NCBI GenBank assembly: GCA_015056365.1
Contig: SVGM01000005.1
Location: 62,001-126,000, forward strand
Direction of reading: 5' to 3'
DNA from: Clostridiales bacterium
GTDB taxonomy: Bacteria > Bacillota > Clostridia > Christensenellales > Aristaeellaceae
DNA: 64,000 bases
The notes below the pieces were generated by a model. It had not been told where the DNA came from and did no database searches. It saw only the letters and a program-made list of their open reading frames with translations. Made by a program: the position numbers and the translations under genes. Below are positions 44,790 through 53,101 of this stretch, piece after piece (the stretch's first letter is position 1; each line of letters starts with the position of its first letter).

Positions 44790-47243
44790 TTACTGCGTCA
44801 ATTGAGCAAATTCGTAGGTGATTAAAACATTGAAGAAGTTCAAAGTATCATATAACAATAAAGCATCAAAAGTTGTTCCGCATTCAAAGGTCAGGTTCAA
44901 TCTAATTTCAATCTCGCCATACGTATTGGGCGACACAGCCACTATGTTCCAAGTGCCTGTCGTACCCACAGCCAACATTTTAGCAAACGAATCGTTCAGC
45001 GTAAAAGTTCTATCCTCAGCCAGGGTAATGACATACTCAAATACGGATTGTCTATTGGCTACCTCGCCAGAATAATCAGTAACGTTAAGAGAAGTCCATG
45101 TGCCGATCAGCTGCCGATCCGCTTCATCGCTGGCCGCCTTAATCGCATCCAATTCTTCCTGCGTCATAATAACAAAGGTCACTGAAACGTCTGAATCAAA
45201 GATAGTCAGCTCGTCGCCGACCAAATCCGCATATACGATATGGCTCGAATCATCAAACACCAAATCCATTCCCAGGTCGATGCCACTTCGATAGCCAACC
45301 ATCGCCGAGGTGATTTTCCATGTCCCTTTGGTATTGCTTTCCATCAGCGCCGCGTATGCATCATTGATCACAAAGGTGCCGTCTTCCAGCAGCGTGATGG
45401 TATGGTCTGTATTATTGGTGGTTATGGGAGAGCCGCTGGAACGATCGCTCACCTTTACAGCATTCCACGTGCCAACGACCATTTGATATGCTTGTGGAAT
45501 CGCCTCCTGAATGGAAGCAATACTCATGTCCGTCTTACTCATATAAAAAAGGACGTCGCTGGCATAATCAAAAGTATAAATGCTGCCGACCGATTTAAGT
45601 GCGTCTTCAACATCCTCACCGGTACTCCCGTAGTATATGCAAAGGGGCCAGACATGAGGACGACCAGCTTTCTGATAAGCAATGACAATGTCACATTCCC
45701 AGCCACTGTATCCTTCCACATAAACATCTCTCACAAACCAATTACCAGCGATCTCCTCACCGTCCAGATAGCCGGTAAAGGTATAGTCTTGGGCAAAATC
45801 GAGCTTCATCAGCTGGTTGGTGATTGCATACCACTGATTCTGTGAAAGGGATTGAGCAACTCTCTCGTCGAACAGTCTGGTCATAATACAGTTGGAAAAC
45901 GGTTTATCTTGCGGCATCACGCTCATTTGGGAGGTTCCGTTATCGCCATATTTAAATGTCAAGGAACCAAATCCCGACGTCATATGAATAACATAATCCA
46001 AGTTCTCGTCGGAAAGAGAAGTTTCGTCCACTTCCCAAGTGCAGTCCCAATAGGTGGGTTCTGGATAATCGCAGTAGTACTGTACTTTTTTGCCCTCCTG
46101 AAAGTTCAAGTAGATACCGACATATTTCTGTTCGAGACCAGCTCGTATAGGATACGTTTCTCCCTCATCAAGGACGTGCGTGATGAGCCACTCGCCGCTC
46201 AAGGCATCTTCCAGATAAGCGTCGTAGTCAATGGCTGTGGCTTCCTCGGTTTGGCAGTCGGTGCAAGTGTGAACCATCTGTTCCCCTCTGATCGCCCATT
46301 TTCCATAAGTATGCGGCAGCGCATCATCCTCGGTCGCAGCGCACACGATGCAGGTTTTGGGTGTTGTACAGGTAGCTTCCGCCCAAGTATGGCCGAGGGC
46401 TTCCCCTTCCGTCGCAGCGCACACGGTGCAGGTTTTGGGTGTTGTACAGGTGGCTTCCGCCCAAGTATGGCCGAGGGCTTCCCCTTCCGTCGCAGCGCAC
46501 ACGATGCAGGTTTTGGGCGTTGTACAGGTAGTTTCCGCCCAAGTATGGCCGAGGGCTTCCCCTTCCGTGGCAGTGCACACGATGCAGGTTTTGGGCGTTG
46601 TACAGGTAGCTTCCGCCCAAGTATGGTCGAGGGCTTCCCCTTCCGTCGCAGCGCACACGATGCAGGTTTTGGGTGTTGTACAGGTAGCTTCCGCCCAAGT
46701 ATGGCCGAGGGCTTCCCCCTCCGTGGCAGTGCACACGATGCAGGTTTTGGGCGTTGTACAGGTAGCTTCCGCCCAAGTATGGCCGAGGGCTTCCCCTTCC
46801 GTCGCAGCGCACACGATGCAGGTTTTGGGCGTTGTACAAGTAGCTTCCGCCCAAGTATGGTCGAGGGCTTCCCCTTCCGTCGCAGCGCACACGATGCAGG
46901 TTTTGGGCGTTGTACAGGTAGCTTCCGCCCAAGTATGGCCGAGGGCTTCCCCCTCCGTGGCAGTGCACACGATGCAGGTTTTGGGCGTTGTACAGGTAGC
47001 TTCCGCCCAAGTATGGCCGAGGGCTTCCCCGACGGTTTCCTCGCAACGGGAGCAGTGTTCAGGCAGTACGCAGTCTGCCGACAGCCAGTTATGATCCAGT
47101 GGTTCGCCTTCCGTTTCTTCGCACAGAGAACAGCTTTTGGGCGTTACACAATCCGCTTCTTTCCATTCATGTTCGCATACGCAACTTGAGAGAGCAAACA
47201 GCATTAGTATTGCCATAATTGCCAGAAAAACTTTTCGTTTCAT
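44790..47243 (-). CDS. Repeat-containing lipoprotein with Cys-rich 26-residue repeats
   Basis: Exported lipoprotein of 817 residues; function unknown. The signal peptide ends in the lipobox LSSC (cysteine at residue 20). Eleven repeats of 26 residues follow (about 23-310): two diverged copies, then nine nearly identical units HTWAEATCTTPKTCIVC.ATEGEALG, each with three cysteines spaced CxxxxxCxxC. This is followed by three or so beta-rich lipocalin-like domains, of which two begin with GTW and contain LxEDxTFxxND. I chose the ATG at 47243 (GGGAGGG upstream); the open frame upstream is not used. The gene seems truncated at its 3' end by an in-frame stop. Confidence 0.8.
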   Translation of the reverse strand: MKRKVFLAIMAILMLFALSSCVCEHEWKEADCVTPKSCSLCEETEGEPLDHNWLSADCVLPEHCSRCEETVGEALGHTWAEATCTTPKTCIVCTATEGEALGHTWAEATCTTPKTCIVCAATEGEALDHTWAEATCTTPKTCIVCAATEGEALGHTWAEATCTTPKTCIVCTATEGEALGHTWAEATCTTPKTCIVCAATEGEALDHTWAEATCTTPKTCIVCTATEGEALGHTWAETTCTTPKTCIVCAATEGEALGHTWAEATCTTPKTCTVCAATEGEALGHTWAEATCTTPKTCIVCAATEDDALPHTYGKWAIRGEQMVHTCTDCQTEEATAIDYDAYLEDALSGEWLITHVLDEGETYPIRAGLEQKYVGIYLNFQEGKKVQYYCDYPEPTYWDCTWEVDETSLSDENLDYVIHMTSGFGSLTFKYGDNGTSQMSVMPQDKPFSNCIMTRLFDERVAQSLSQNQWYAITNQLMKLDFAQDYTFTGYLDGEEIAGNWFVRDVYVEGYSGWECDIVIAYQKAGRPHVWPLCIYYGSTGEDVEDALKSVGSIYTFDYASDVLFYMSKTDMSIASIQEAIPQAYQMVVGTWNAVKVSDRSSGSPITTNNTDHTITLLEDGTFVINDAYAALMESNTKGTWKITSAMVGYRSGIDLGMDLVFDDSSHIVYADLVGDELTIFDSDVSVTFVIMTQEELDAIKAASDEADRQLIGTWTSLNVTDYSGEVANRQSVFEYVITLAEDRTFTLNDSFAKMLAVGTTGTWNIVAVSPNTYGEIEIRLNLTFECGTTFDALLLYDTLNFFNVLITYEFAQLTQ
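46320..47100. repeat. Tandem 78-bp coding repeats
   Basis: Nine nearly identical 78-base units plus two diverged ones, encoding the 26-residue Cys-rich repeats of the lipoprotein. Units differ at a few positions (ACA/GCG Thr/Ala and GGC/GAC Gly/Asp choices). Copy number is likely to vary between strains. Confidence 0.9.
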
Positions 47244-47380
47244 TGAGCTTCCCTCCCAATTCAATTGTACGGAAAAACATGATTTTATTATATTCTGGTT
47301 TTTACTGGATGTCAACGAAACACGGACGTGGCATTGCTGCCAGCCTATGTAAAGCATCCCCTTGCTCAACGCATAAGCAA

Positions 47381-47409
47381 AAGACCCCACCGCGCAGGTG
47401 AGGTCTTTT
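47381..47409. terminator. Terminator between the lipoprotein and P-loop genes
   Basis: AAGACCCCACC pairs with GGTGAGGTCTT (one mismatch), loop GCGCA, with an A run on one side and T run on the other. It mainly serves the minus-strand P-loop gene. Confidence 0.7.
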
Positions 47410-47421
47410 GACTCAAATCGT

Positions 47422-47832
47422 TCAGATCACATACTTGGCGATAAACTCGGGCAGTTCAGCCGGATCCTCGCTGATACAGAGGATAAAGTCGATGCCGCTC
47501 TTTTCGCTGATCTTCTCAAAGCGCTGGAACATCCACTCGGTGGTGTTCAAATCAGCCTTAACCAGCTTTTTGAACGCGTCGATAAAAATCTGGCCGATGT
47601 CAAAGTTCTGACTGGTAGCGCCGCTGATGAAACCCATGAACATCTGATCGTTTTCGATGTCATATTCGCCCGCATTCACAAAACGAACGTTACGAGTAAG
47701 ATCGAACATATAGCGGTTATCATCATCGATGAACACGATATCGTGCTTGGTGTCTTTGGCAGCAGTGTTGGCCATTTCAATGATCCGCTTGGTCTTCCCG
47801 GAGCCTTTTTTACCGGCAATTACCTGAATCAA
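47422..47832 (-). CDS. Small P-loop ATP-binding protein of unknown role
   Basis: A 136-residue protein with a clear Walker A, AGKKGSGKTKRI (about residues 6-17), a possible Walker B DIVFIDDD (about 31-38), and a later DFILCISED. The fold seems to be a minimal P-loop domain; similar small proteins in Clostridia have been mislabelled PilT-like. The start is TTG at 47832, with AAGGAGG 8 bases upstream. It is transcribed alone from the promoter at 47927-47956 and lies downstream of addB, where addA would normally be. Confidence 0.75.
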   Translation of the reverse strand: MIQVIAGKKGSGKTKRIIEMANTAAKDTKHDIVFIDDDNRYMFDLTRNVRFVNAGEYDIENDQMFMGFISGATSQNFDIGQIFIDAFKKLVKADLNTTEWMFQRFEKISEKSGIDFILCISEDPAELPEFIAKYVI

Positions 47833-47926
47833 TGGGAACGCCTCCTTAACATAGTTTTTTGTTTTCGATGTCCTACGCAGTGATGCACCTTACGGCCGAC
47901 CATCCCCTGCGTCATTCTTCATTGCC

Positions 47927-47956
47927 ATTATACCATGAACCCAAGGCGCAAGGCAA
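47927..47956 (-). promoter_or_regulatory. Promoter of the small P-loop gene
   Basis: Minus strand: TTGCCT, an 18-base spacer and TATAAT (47932-47927) with TGG before it (extended -10). The leader is about 95 bases. Confidence 0.55.
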
Positions 47957-48001
47957 CGGCTTTCCTGTTTTTCTTCGGTGCAGAGTGTAAAAGTCCTGTG
48001 T

Positions 48002-51000
48002 TTATTGGCTTAGCGAGTCATCCAGTGCAGCGCGCAGCTGGTCCATATCCATCTTAGGCACCTCCCGCATCGACGCATCCACACGATCCGGATCAAAATG
48101 ACATACCGCCCGATAGTCGCACATAGCGCAGGCAGGCATGCCATCGTGTAGCGGGAGGATCTCTGTCACGCCGCTGAACAGCTCTCCGGCAAGCCGGGTA
48201 GCTTCCTGCCGGGCATGCTGGATCAGCGCCGTCATCTGCTGCATGCTGAGGGCTTTGGCGTTCTTACGCAGCTCGCCGCCCTTCTGTACTACTGGCGGAA
48301 TGACGCACGCCGTCTCCCCGCCATCCATGGCTTCAAGCACTTCCACATCATACAGTGTGATACCCTTAAGGCGGAAGGTGTCCCTGAGAAGCTCTTCCAC
48401 GGCCTCCGTCATGTCGCTGCTGCTTTCCATCAGCGGGTCATCCACATAGAAGTAGAAGGCGCCGGCGGGTTTGCTGCCGGAGATATGAGCGGTACACACG
48501 TCCAGATACAGCAACAGCTGTAGTTGCAGACCCCACCAGGTCTGGGCCGCCTCCAGGCTTTGCTTGGAAGACTTGTAGTCGATTACCCGCAGATATACGC
48601 TTTCCGGGGAATCGTATCGGTCGATGCGGTCAATACGCCCGCGAAGAGTTACTTGCCTGCCGTCCTGCAGGCTAAGCACAATAGGCGGCAGACCATTCTC
48701 GTAGCCAAAGGATGCCTCAGTTCTGTACAGTTGGAAGCTGCCGGCTGCCAGCTGATCGGTGATCACCTGTGCCGCGCGGTGTACCGCATCCTGTGCCAGC
48801 TGGAAGCGCCACTGATTGCGTTCTCCGTCACCCAGGGGACCGCTCATCGCTTCCTCGATCACCGGCTCCATCGCCTCATCTGCCAGCTGACGCACCCGCT
48901 GGGCAGAAACCTCCGGATAGGCAGACTCCCGGCGGGCAAGCTGGGAGAAGCGATGCAGCGCATCGTGGTAGAAATTGCCGGTTTCGATGGGATCGATCCG
49001 CCACTCCCGAAGCACATGGGGACGCAGGCCATAGTGCAGATAATGTTTGAACGGACAGCGGCCAAACTCCTCCAGGCGGCTGATGGAGAGCGTTTCCTCG
49101 CCAAACAGCGACCGTGCCTGCTCCGGCGTAATGGGCTGAGCGTTGCCATCGTAGCGTACAGCCCGCAAAAGGCGCATGGCCGCAGGGGCGGTGTGCTTGT
49201 TTTCCAGCAACTTACGCATCCATTCCTGATGCTGAGGCAGAAGGCTGGTGACGCCCATGCCGTCCCGGTGCGCCCTGAGAGCGAGGCTGAGTTCCGCAAG
49301 GGCCTGTGTTGCCGAAAGCGGCAGTTTGTCTTCGTCCACAGGTGACGCGCTCACATAGGCAATGAGCTGTTCTTGCAAATTGTGCACCATGGCCAGCGGG
49401 CGCAGCGCCGTGCCATCGGGAGCCGTCTTGGCGCAGCTCAGGAAGAGATACCCCTCCGGCAAGGTCATGGCACGTTTCAGGTCCAGCTTGGCAAAGCGAA
49501 TGCGGTTATCGTCGGTTAGACCAAGGAAACAGCCGGTTTCCTCCTGTGCCTGCTGACGTTCCTCCGGAGTAAGCAGGCTTTGGGTATCCTTGTCCAGTAC
49601 GCCGTCGTTCAGTCCCATCAGGAACAGAGCATCCACGTTTTCCGCCAGCGAATGTCCCAGTGTACCCACGTGAAGCATCTGCCCGGCAGGGGGCAGCGCC
49701 GCCAGCGACAGCGCCGAGAAGCCGCACTCCATCCGCGTGGCGATATGCTTAAGGGGGATGCGGGCCGTATCGCTCAGGCGCACCATTTGATCCAACAGCG
49801 TCAGCACGGCCTGCCACACCTGACTGTTCTGGTTCTGACGAACCACCAGACCGGCTTCCAGCAGCAGCCCTTCCTCCTGCTGAAGGGTCTGGTAAGCCCC
49901 CACGTCCTCGAGAAGCGAAAAAACCGCCTCAATGGACTGGCTGGCATTTCGTGCTGCCACCAGCGCTGCCCGGGCGCGCACCAGCGGATCGATCAACCGC
50001 TGCCGGAGGGCTTCGCAGCGGGCGCACTCCTCCTGACCACCCCGGGTAAAGGGCTTGAGCCAGCGCGCCCGGTCAATGCCATAGGTATAGGCATAGTTTT
50101 CCAAGTCGCAGCATTCTTCATACGTCAGCGGTGCATAGCCGCTCTTCATCAGCCCCAGCACATCCCGGTTGCGGTAACCGTCGGATATAGCGCGTATGGC
50201 GCACAGCAAATAGCGCACCAGACCATGGGACAACGCCGGCAGTTTTTGATCCGCGTAGAAGGGAATACCGCTGTCGCGCAGTGCCGCGCTGACGGCAAAG
50301 GCATAGCCATTGCTGTCGGGGTACAGTACCGCGATCCTCTCCACGTCCATACCCTCTGCCAAAAGGCGCAGCACCTGACGGGTCATCAACGTGGCTTCTT
50401 CATGAGGACTGAGCGCGTCAAAACGAAACACCTGCTGCTGTGGTTCCTCATAGCGCTTCGGGGAAAGAGTAAACAGATACTTGTCCAAATGTGCGAATAC
50501 TGGCGCCGTTTTCAGGGGTTCCGAAGGGGCAGCTACCTGCTTCACTTCCAGCCCCTTTTCCTCCAGCATCTCCGTAAAGCGCCCAATGCCCTGACGCACC
50601 GGCAGGAACAGTTCACCGTCGGCTGCAGACACACCGTCGCACAAAAGCGCCACCGTGAGACTGTCGCAGATGGACGCAGCTGCGCACAAAAGCCGCATCA
50701 GCTGATCCGGCAGGGTGTCAAATCCATAGACATACAGATGTTTTCCCTGCAGATAGCCGCTTTGGCCAAGGCGCTGCGCCACATAGGCCAGCTGATCCTC
50801 ACTGTCGCTGAATCGCTGACCGAGCACGGCTTCATATTGCGCATAAATCATGCTCAGATCCAGCAGTTTTTCCCGGGTGATCCCCTCGGGCAGCCGCCGG
50901 GCGTATTCTCCCAGCACCTCTGGTGACAACCCGCCGCGCTTGAGATCGGTGATCAGCGCTGCTGTCTTTTCCACAAAACCTTTTCGGGAAGAGAGCGCAC

Positions 51001-51322
51001 CGTAGTATTCCAGTTTTTCTTCCAGGCGTTCCAGTGCAAGGCTTACCGCCATGCGCCGTCCGGAGGAGGACAGCGGCTCCCGCTGATCCCGTCCGCCACT
51101 TTCCAGAATGCGCTCATACAGCCGTGAAGGGCTGAGCACGTCGATCAAAAACAATCCGTCCAGCTTCAGCAGGTCCATCAGGTCACGCTCTGCCTGCAGC
51201 GTCAACTGTTCCGGCACCAGCAAGATGGATTCCTGCCCATGACGCAGTTTCTCCCCTATCTCCCGTGCCACAGGAGCAAACAAGCGGTGCGGACGCGCCG
51301 TCAGGATACGAACATTGGCCAT
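48002..51322 (-). CDS. addB: AddB subunit of the AddAB helicase-nuclease
   Basis: Part of the double-strand-break repair machinery. It has 1,106 residues: a helicase-like N-terminal region (SILLVPEQLTLQAERDLM near 33-50, PSRLYERILESGG near 65-77) and a C-terminal nuclease with the iron-sulphur cysteines in GRCPFKHYL and CAMCDYRAVC (spacing C-x2-C-x5-C). The RecB-type nuclease motif is in RVIDYKSSKQSL. Two things are odd. The N-terminal Walker A of AddB is absent (it reads ILTARPHRLF), and no addA gene follows. GGAGG lies upstream of the ATG. Confidence 0.88.
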   Translation of the reverse strand: MANVRILTARPHRLFAPVAREIGEKLRHGQESILLVPEQLTLQAERDLMDLLKLDGLFLIDVLSPSRLYERILESGGRDQREPLSSSGRRMAVSLALERLEEKLEYYGALSSRKGFVEKTAALITDLKRGGLSPEVLGEYARRLPEGITREKLLDLSMIYAQYEAVLGQRFSDSEDQLAYVAQRLGQSGYLQGKHLYVYGFDTLPDQLMRLLCAAASICDSLTVALLCDGVSAADGELFLPVRQGIGRFTEMLEEKGLEVKQVAAPSEPLKTAPVFAHLDKYLFTLSPKRYEEPQQQVFRFDALSPHEEATLMTRQVLRLLAEGMDVERIAVLYPDSNGYAFAVSAALRDSGIPFYADQKLPALSHGLVRYLLCAIRAISDGYRNRDVLGLMKSGYAPLTYEECCDLENYAYTYGIDRARWLKPFTRGGQEECARCEALRQRLIDPLVRARAALVAARNASQSIEAVFSLLEDVGAYQTLQQEEGLLLEAGLVVRQNQNSQVWQAVLTLLDQMVRLSDTARIPLKHIATRMECGFSALSLAALPPAGQMLHVGTLGHSLAENVDALFLMGLNDGVLDKDTQSLLTPEERQQAQEETGCFLGLTDDNRIRFAKLDLKRAMTLPEGYLFLSCAKTAPDGTALRPLAMVHNLQEQLIAYVSASPVDEDKLPLSATQALAELSLALRAHRDGMGVTSLLPQHQEWMRKLLENKHTAPAAMRLLRAVRYDGNAQPITPEQARSLFGEETLSISRLEEFGRCPFKHYLHYGLRPHVLREWRIDPIETGNFYHDALHRFSQLARRESAYPEVSAQRVRQLADEAMEPVIEEAMSGPLGDGERNQWRFQLAQDAVHRAAQVITDQLAAGSFQLYRTEASFGYENGLPPIVLSLQDGRQVTLRGRIDRIDRYDSPESVYLRVIDYKSSKQSLEAAQTWWGLQLQLLLYLDVCTAHISGSKPAGAFYFYVDDPLMESSSDMTEAVEELLRDTFRLKGITLYDVEVLEAMDGGETACVIPPVVQKGGELRKNAKALSMQQMTALIQHARQEATRLAGELFSGVTEILPLHDGMPACAMCDYRAVCHFDPDRVDASMREVPKMDMDQLRAALDDSLSQ

Positions 51323-51345
51323 GACATAACCTCCAGACAGGACTC

Positions 51346-51374
51346 TTGGAAAATCAGCAAAAGCATGCTATGAT
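51346..51374 (+). promoter_or_regulatory. Promoter of mnmE
   Basis: TTGGAA (51346-51351), a 17-base spacer and TATGAT (51369-51374) with TGC before it. The mnmE ATG lies 30 bases downstream. Confidence 0.6.
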
Positions 51375-51403
51375 AACGCAGGTATACAAGGGAGGATGAA
51401 CGT

Positions 51404-52753
51404 ATGAACGACACCATCGTGGGCATTGCCACCGCCGCAGGCGAAGGCGGCATCGCCATCGTACGCATCAGCGGCGAGGATGCGGCAGCGCTGCTGGAAA
51501 AGACATTTCGTCCCGGCAGGCGCAAGCCGCCGTTTGAAAGTCACCGGCTGATGCATGGGCACGTGGTGGATGGGGATGAGATCGTCGACGAAGCCATGGC
51601 TGTCTACATGGCCGCACCCCATACCTACACCCGCGAGGATGTGTGCGAGATCCATACCCATGGCGGCAGCACCGCCGCAGCGTTGACCATGAAGCTGCTC
51701 ATTCGTATGGGTGCGCGTCCTGCGGAAGCCGGCGAGTTTACCCGGCGTGCCTTTATGAACGGCCGCATCGACCTCTCCCAGGCAGAGGCTGTAATGGGGG
51801 TCATCTCCGCCCAGTCCCAGGCAGCGCTCCGGGCACAGCAGCAGCAGCTTTCCGGCGGACAGAGCCGATTTATCCGTCAGGCACAGGAGGAACTGACCTC
51901 CCTGCTGGCAGGCCTGGAAGCCCATATCGACTATCCGGATGAGATCGAGGAAGAGGAAGCGCTCAGCGGACTGTATCTCGGGCTTACCCGCCTGATCGAA
52001 ACGCTTACCTCCGCCATCGACGAGCGCAGCGCCCGGATCGTGCGCGAGGGGCTGCGAGTGGCGTTGTGCGGTCGCCCCAACGCCGGCAAAAGTACGCTGT
52101 TCAACGCCTTGCTTGGCGAGGAACGGGCCATCGTTACCGCCATCCCCGGCACCACCCGCGACGTACTGGAAGGCAGCTTCACTTTGGACGGTTGCCGGGT
52201 ATTGCTCAGCGATACCGCCGGCCTCAGAGATACCGGCGACGAAGTGGAACGTATCGGTGTAGAACGTGCCCGCAGGACGCTGCAGGAAGCAGACGTAGCG
52301 CTAATGGTGGTAGACGCCTCCCAGCCGCTGACTGCTGAGGACAAAGAGCTGCTCACCACAAGGCTGGACTGTCCCTGTGCCACGCTGCTCAACAAGCAGG
52401 ATCTGGCCCAGTCCATCACCCCAGAGGAGGTTTCCTCAATGGGAGCACCTGCTCCTGTGATCTCCCTCACCGCCAAAGATGGCGAAGGGCTGGATGCGGT
52501 TCGGGCCTATCTGCGTACCCACTTAAAGGCGCCGCAGCAGCTTATGCTTACCCACGAAAGACACATGACCGTTGCCAGAGAAGCGCTGGAACGCCTCAAG
52601 CAGGCGCAGCGTTCCCTTACGGGCGACGCGCCACTGGACTTTGCCGCCGTGGATCTGCACGAGGCGCTCTACCTGCTGGGACGCATCACCGGCGAAAGTG
52701 TGGACGAAAAGCTGCTGGACGACATCTTCTCCCGCTTCTGTGTAGGAAAATAA
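51404..52753 (+). CDS. mnmE: tRNA modification GTPase MnmE (TrmE)
   Basis: GTPase that, with MnmG, forms the 5-carboxymethylaminomethyl group on wobble uridine 34. It has 449 residues. The N-terminal folate-binding domain (with DTIVGIATAAGEGGIAIVRISG at the start and GEFTRRAFMNGRIDL) is followed by the G domain with G1 GRPNAGKST (about 223-231), G3 DTAGLRDT (about 269-276) and G4 NKQD, then the C-terminal CVGK, giving the conserved cysteine. It begins with ATG at 51404, with GGGAGG upstream. mnmG is not next to it. Confidence 0.95.
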   Translation: MNDTIVGIATAAGEGGIAIVRISGEDAAALLEKTFRPGRRKPPFESHRLMHGHVVDGDEIVDEAMAVYMAAPHTYTREDVCEIHTHGGSTAAALTMKLLIRMGARPAEAGEFTRRAFMNGRIDLSQAEAVMGVISAQSQAALRAQQQQLSGGQSRFIRQAQEELTSLLAGLEAHIDYPDEIEEEEALSGLYLGLTRLIETLTSAIDERSARIVREGLRVALCGRPNAGKSTLFNALLGEERAIVTAIPGTTRDVLEGSFTLDGCRVLLSDTAGLRDTGDEVERIGVERARRTLQEADVALMVVDASQPLTAEDKELLTTRLDCPCATLLNKQDLAQSITPEEVSSMGAPAPVISLTAKDGEGLDAVRAYLRTHLKAPQQLMLTHERHMTVAREALERLKQAQRSLTGDAPLDFAAVDLHEALYLLGRITGESVDEKLLDDIFSRFCVGK

Positions 52754-52760
52754 AGGACAA

Positions 52761-52795
52761 ACGGGGCTGTTGCAACACGCAACAACCCCGTTTTC
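52761..52795. terminator. Bidirectional terminator between mnmE and barstar
   Basis: ACGGGGCTGTTGC (52761-52773) pairs with GCAACAACCCCGT (52779-52791), with one C/A mismatch, followed by a T run. Confidence 0.8.
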
Positions 52796-52804
52796 ATCTG
52801 CCGG

Positions 52805-53083
52805 TTACTGCTCCTGGCAGAACTGAACCTTCAGGTGATAGTTTTCCCGGGCTGCATCTTCGAAGACGATGCACAGGCGGGGCAGATACTCCGCCATCAT
52901 GCCCTGAGGTTCCCGGGGCAACGTTACCGTTACGCTCAGATCGTTGGTCTCGCTGGTGAGCTCATCGTAGAGAGCGTCCAGGTTGCCGCCGTAGTAGAAA
53001 GGAAAGCCAAGGGTTTCCTTGAGATAGCTGTGCAGGGAAATCCGGTTGTCAAACGTAGTCAAATCAAGCGCAATCTCACGCAT
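52805..53083 (-). CDS. Barstar-family ribonuclease inhibitor
   Basis: Cytoplasmic inhibitor that blocks barnase-type RNases, here 92 residues. The interface segment PFYYGGNLDALYDEL (about 28-42) keeps the tyrosines (Tyr30 and Tyr31) and the two aspartates (Asp36 and Asp40) that match Asp35 and Asp39 of barstar. The Trp38 position is Tyr39. The gene lies 18 bases after the tandem barnase gene on the same strand with AAGGAGG upstream, so the pair is almost certainly co-transcribed. Its natural role is to protect the producing cell before the RNase is exported. Confidence 0.9.
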   Translation of the reverse strand: MREIALDLTTFDNRISLHSYLKETLGFPFYYGGNLDALYDELTSETNDLSVTVTLPREPQGMMAEYLPRLCIVFEDAARENYHLKVQFCQEQ

Positions 53084-53101
53084 CAGAGAGTTCCTCCTTG
53101 A

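Noticed and set aside
46320-47100. Regular repeats considered as a CRISPR array
   Set aside because: The units are contiguous, coding and without unique spacers; 78 bases is far from typical repeat-spacer structure.
45852-47189. Plus-strand frame and a second minus-strand frame over the 78-bp repeats that look like repeat proteins
   Set aside because: Any frame through an in-phase 78-bp repeat gives a periodic protein. Only the frame with a lipobox and C-terminal domains is credible.
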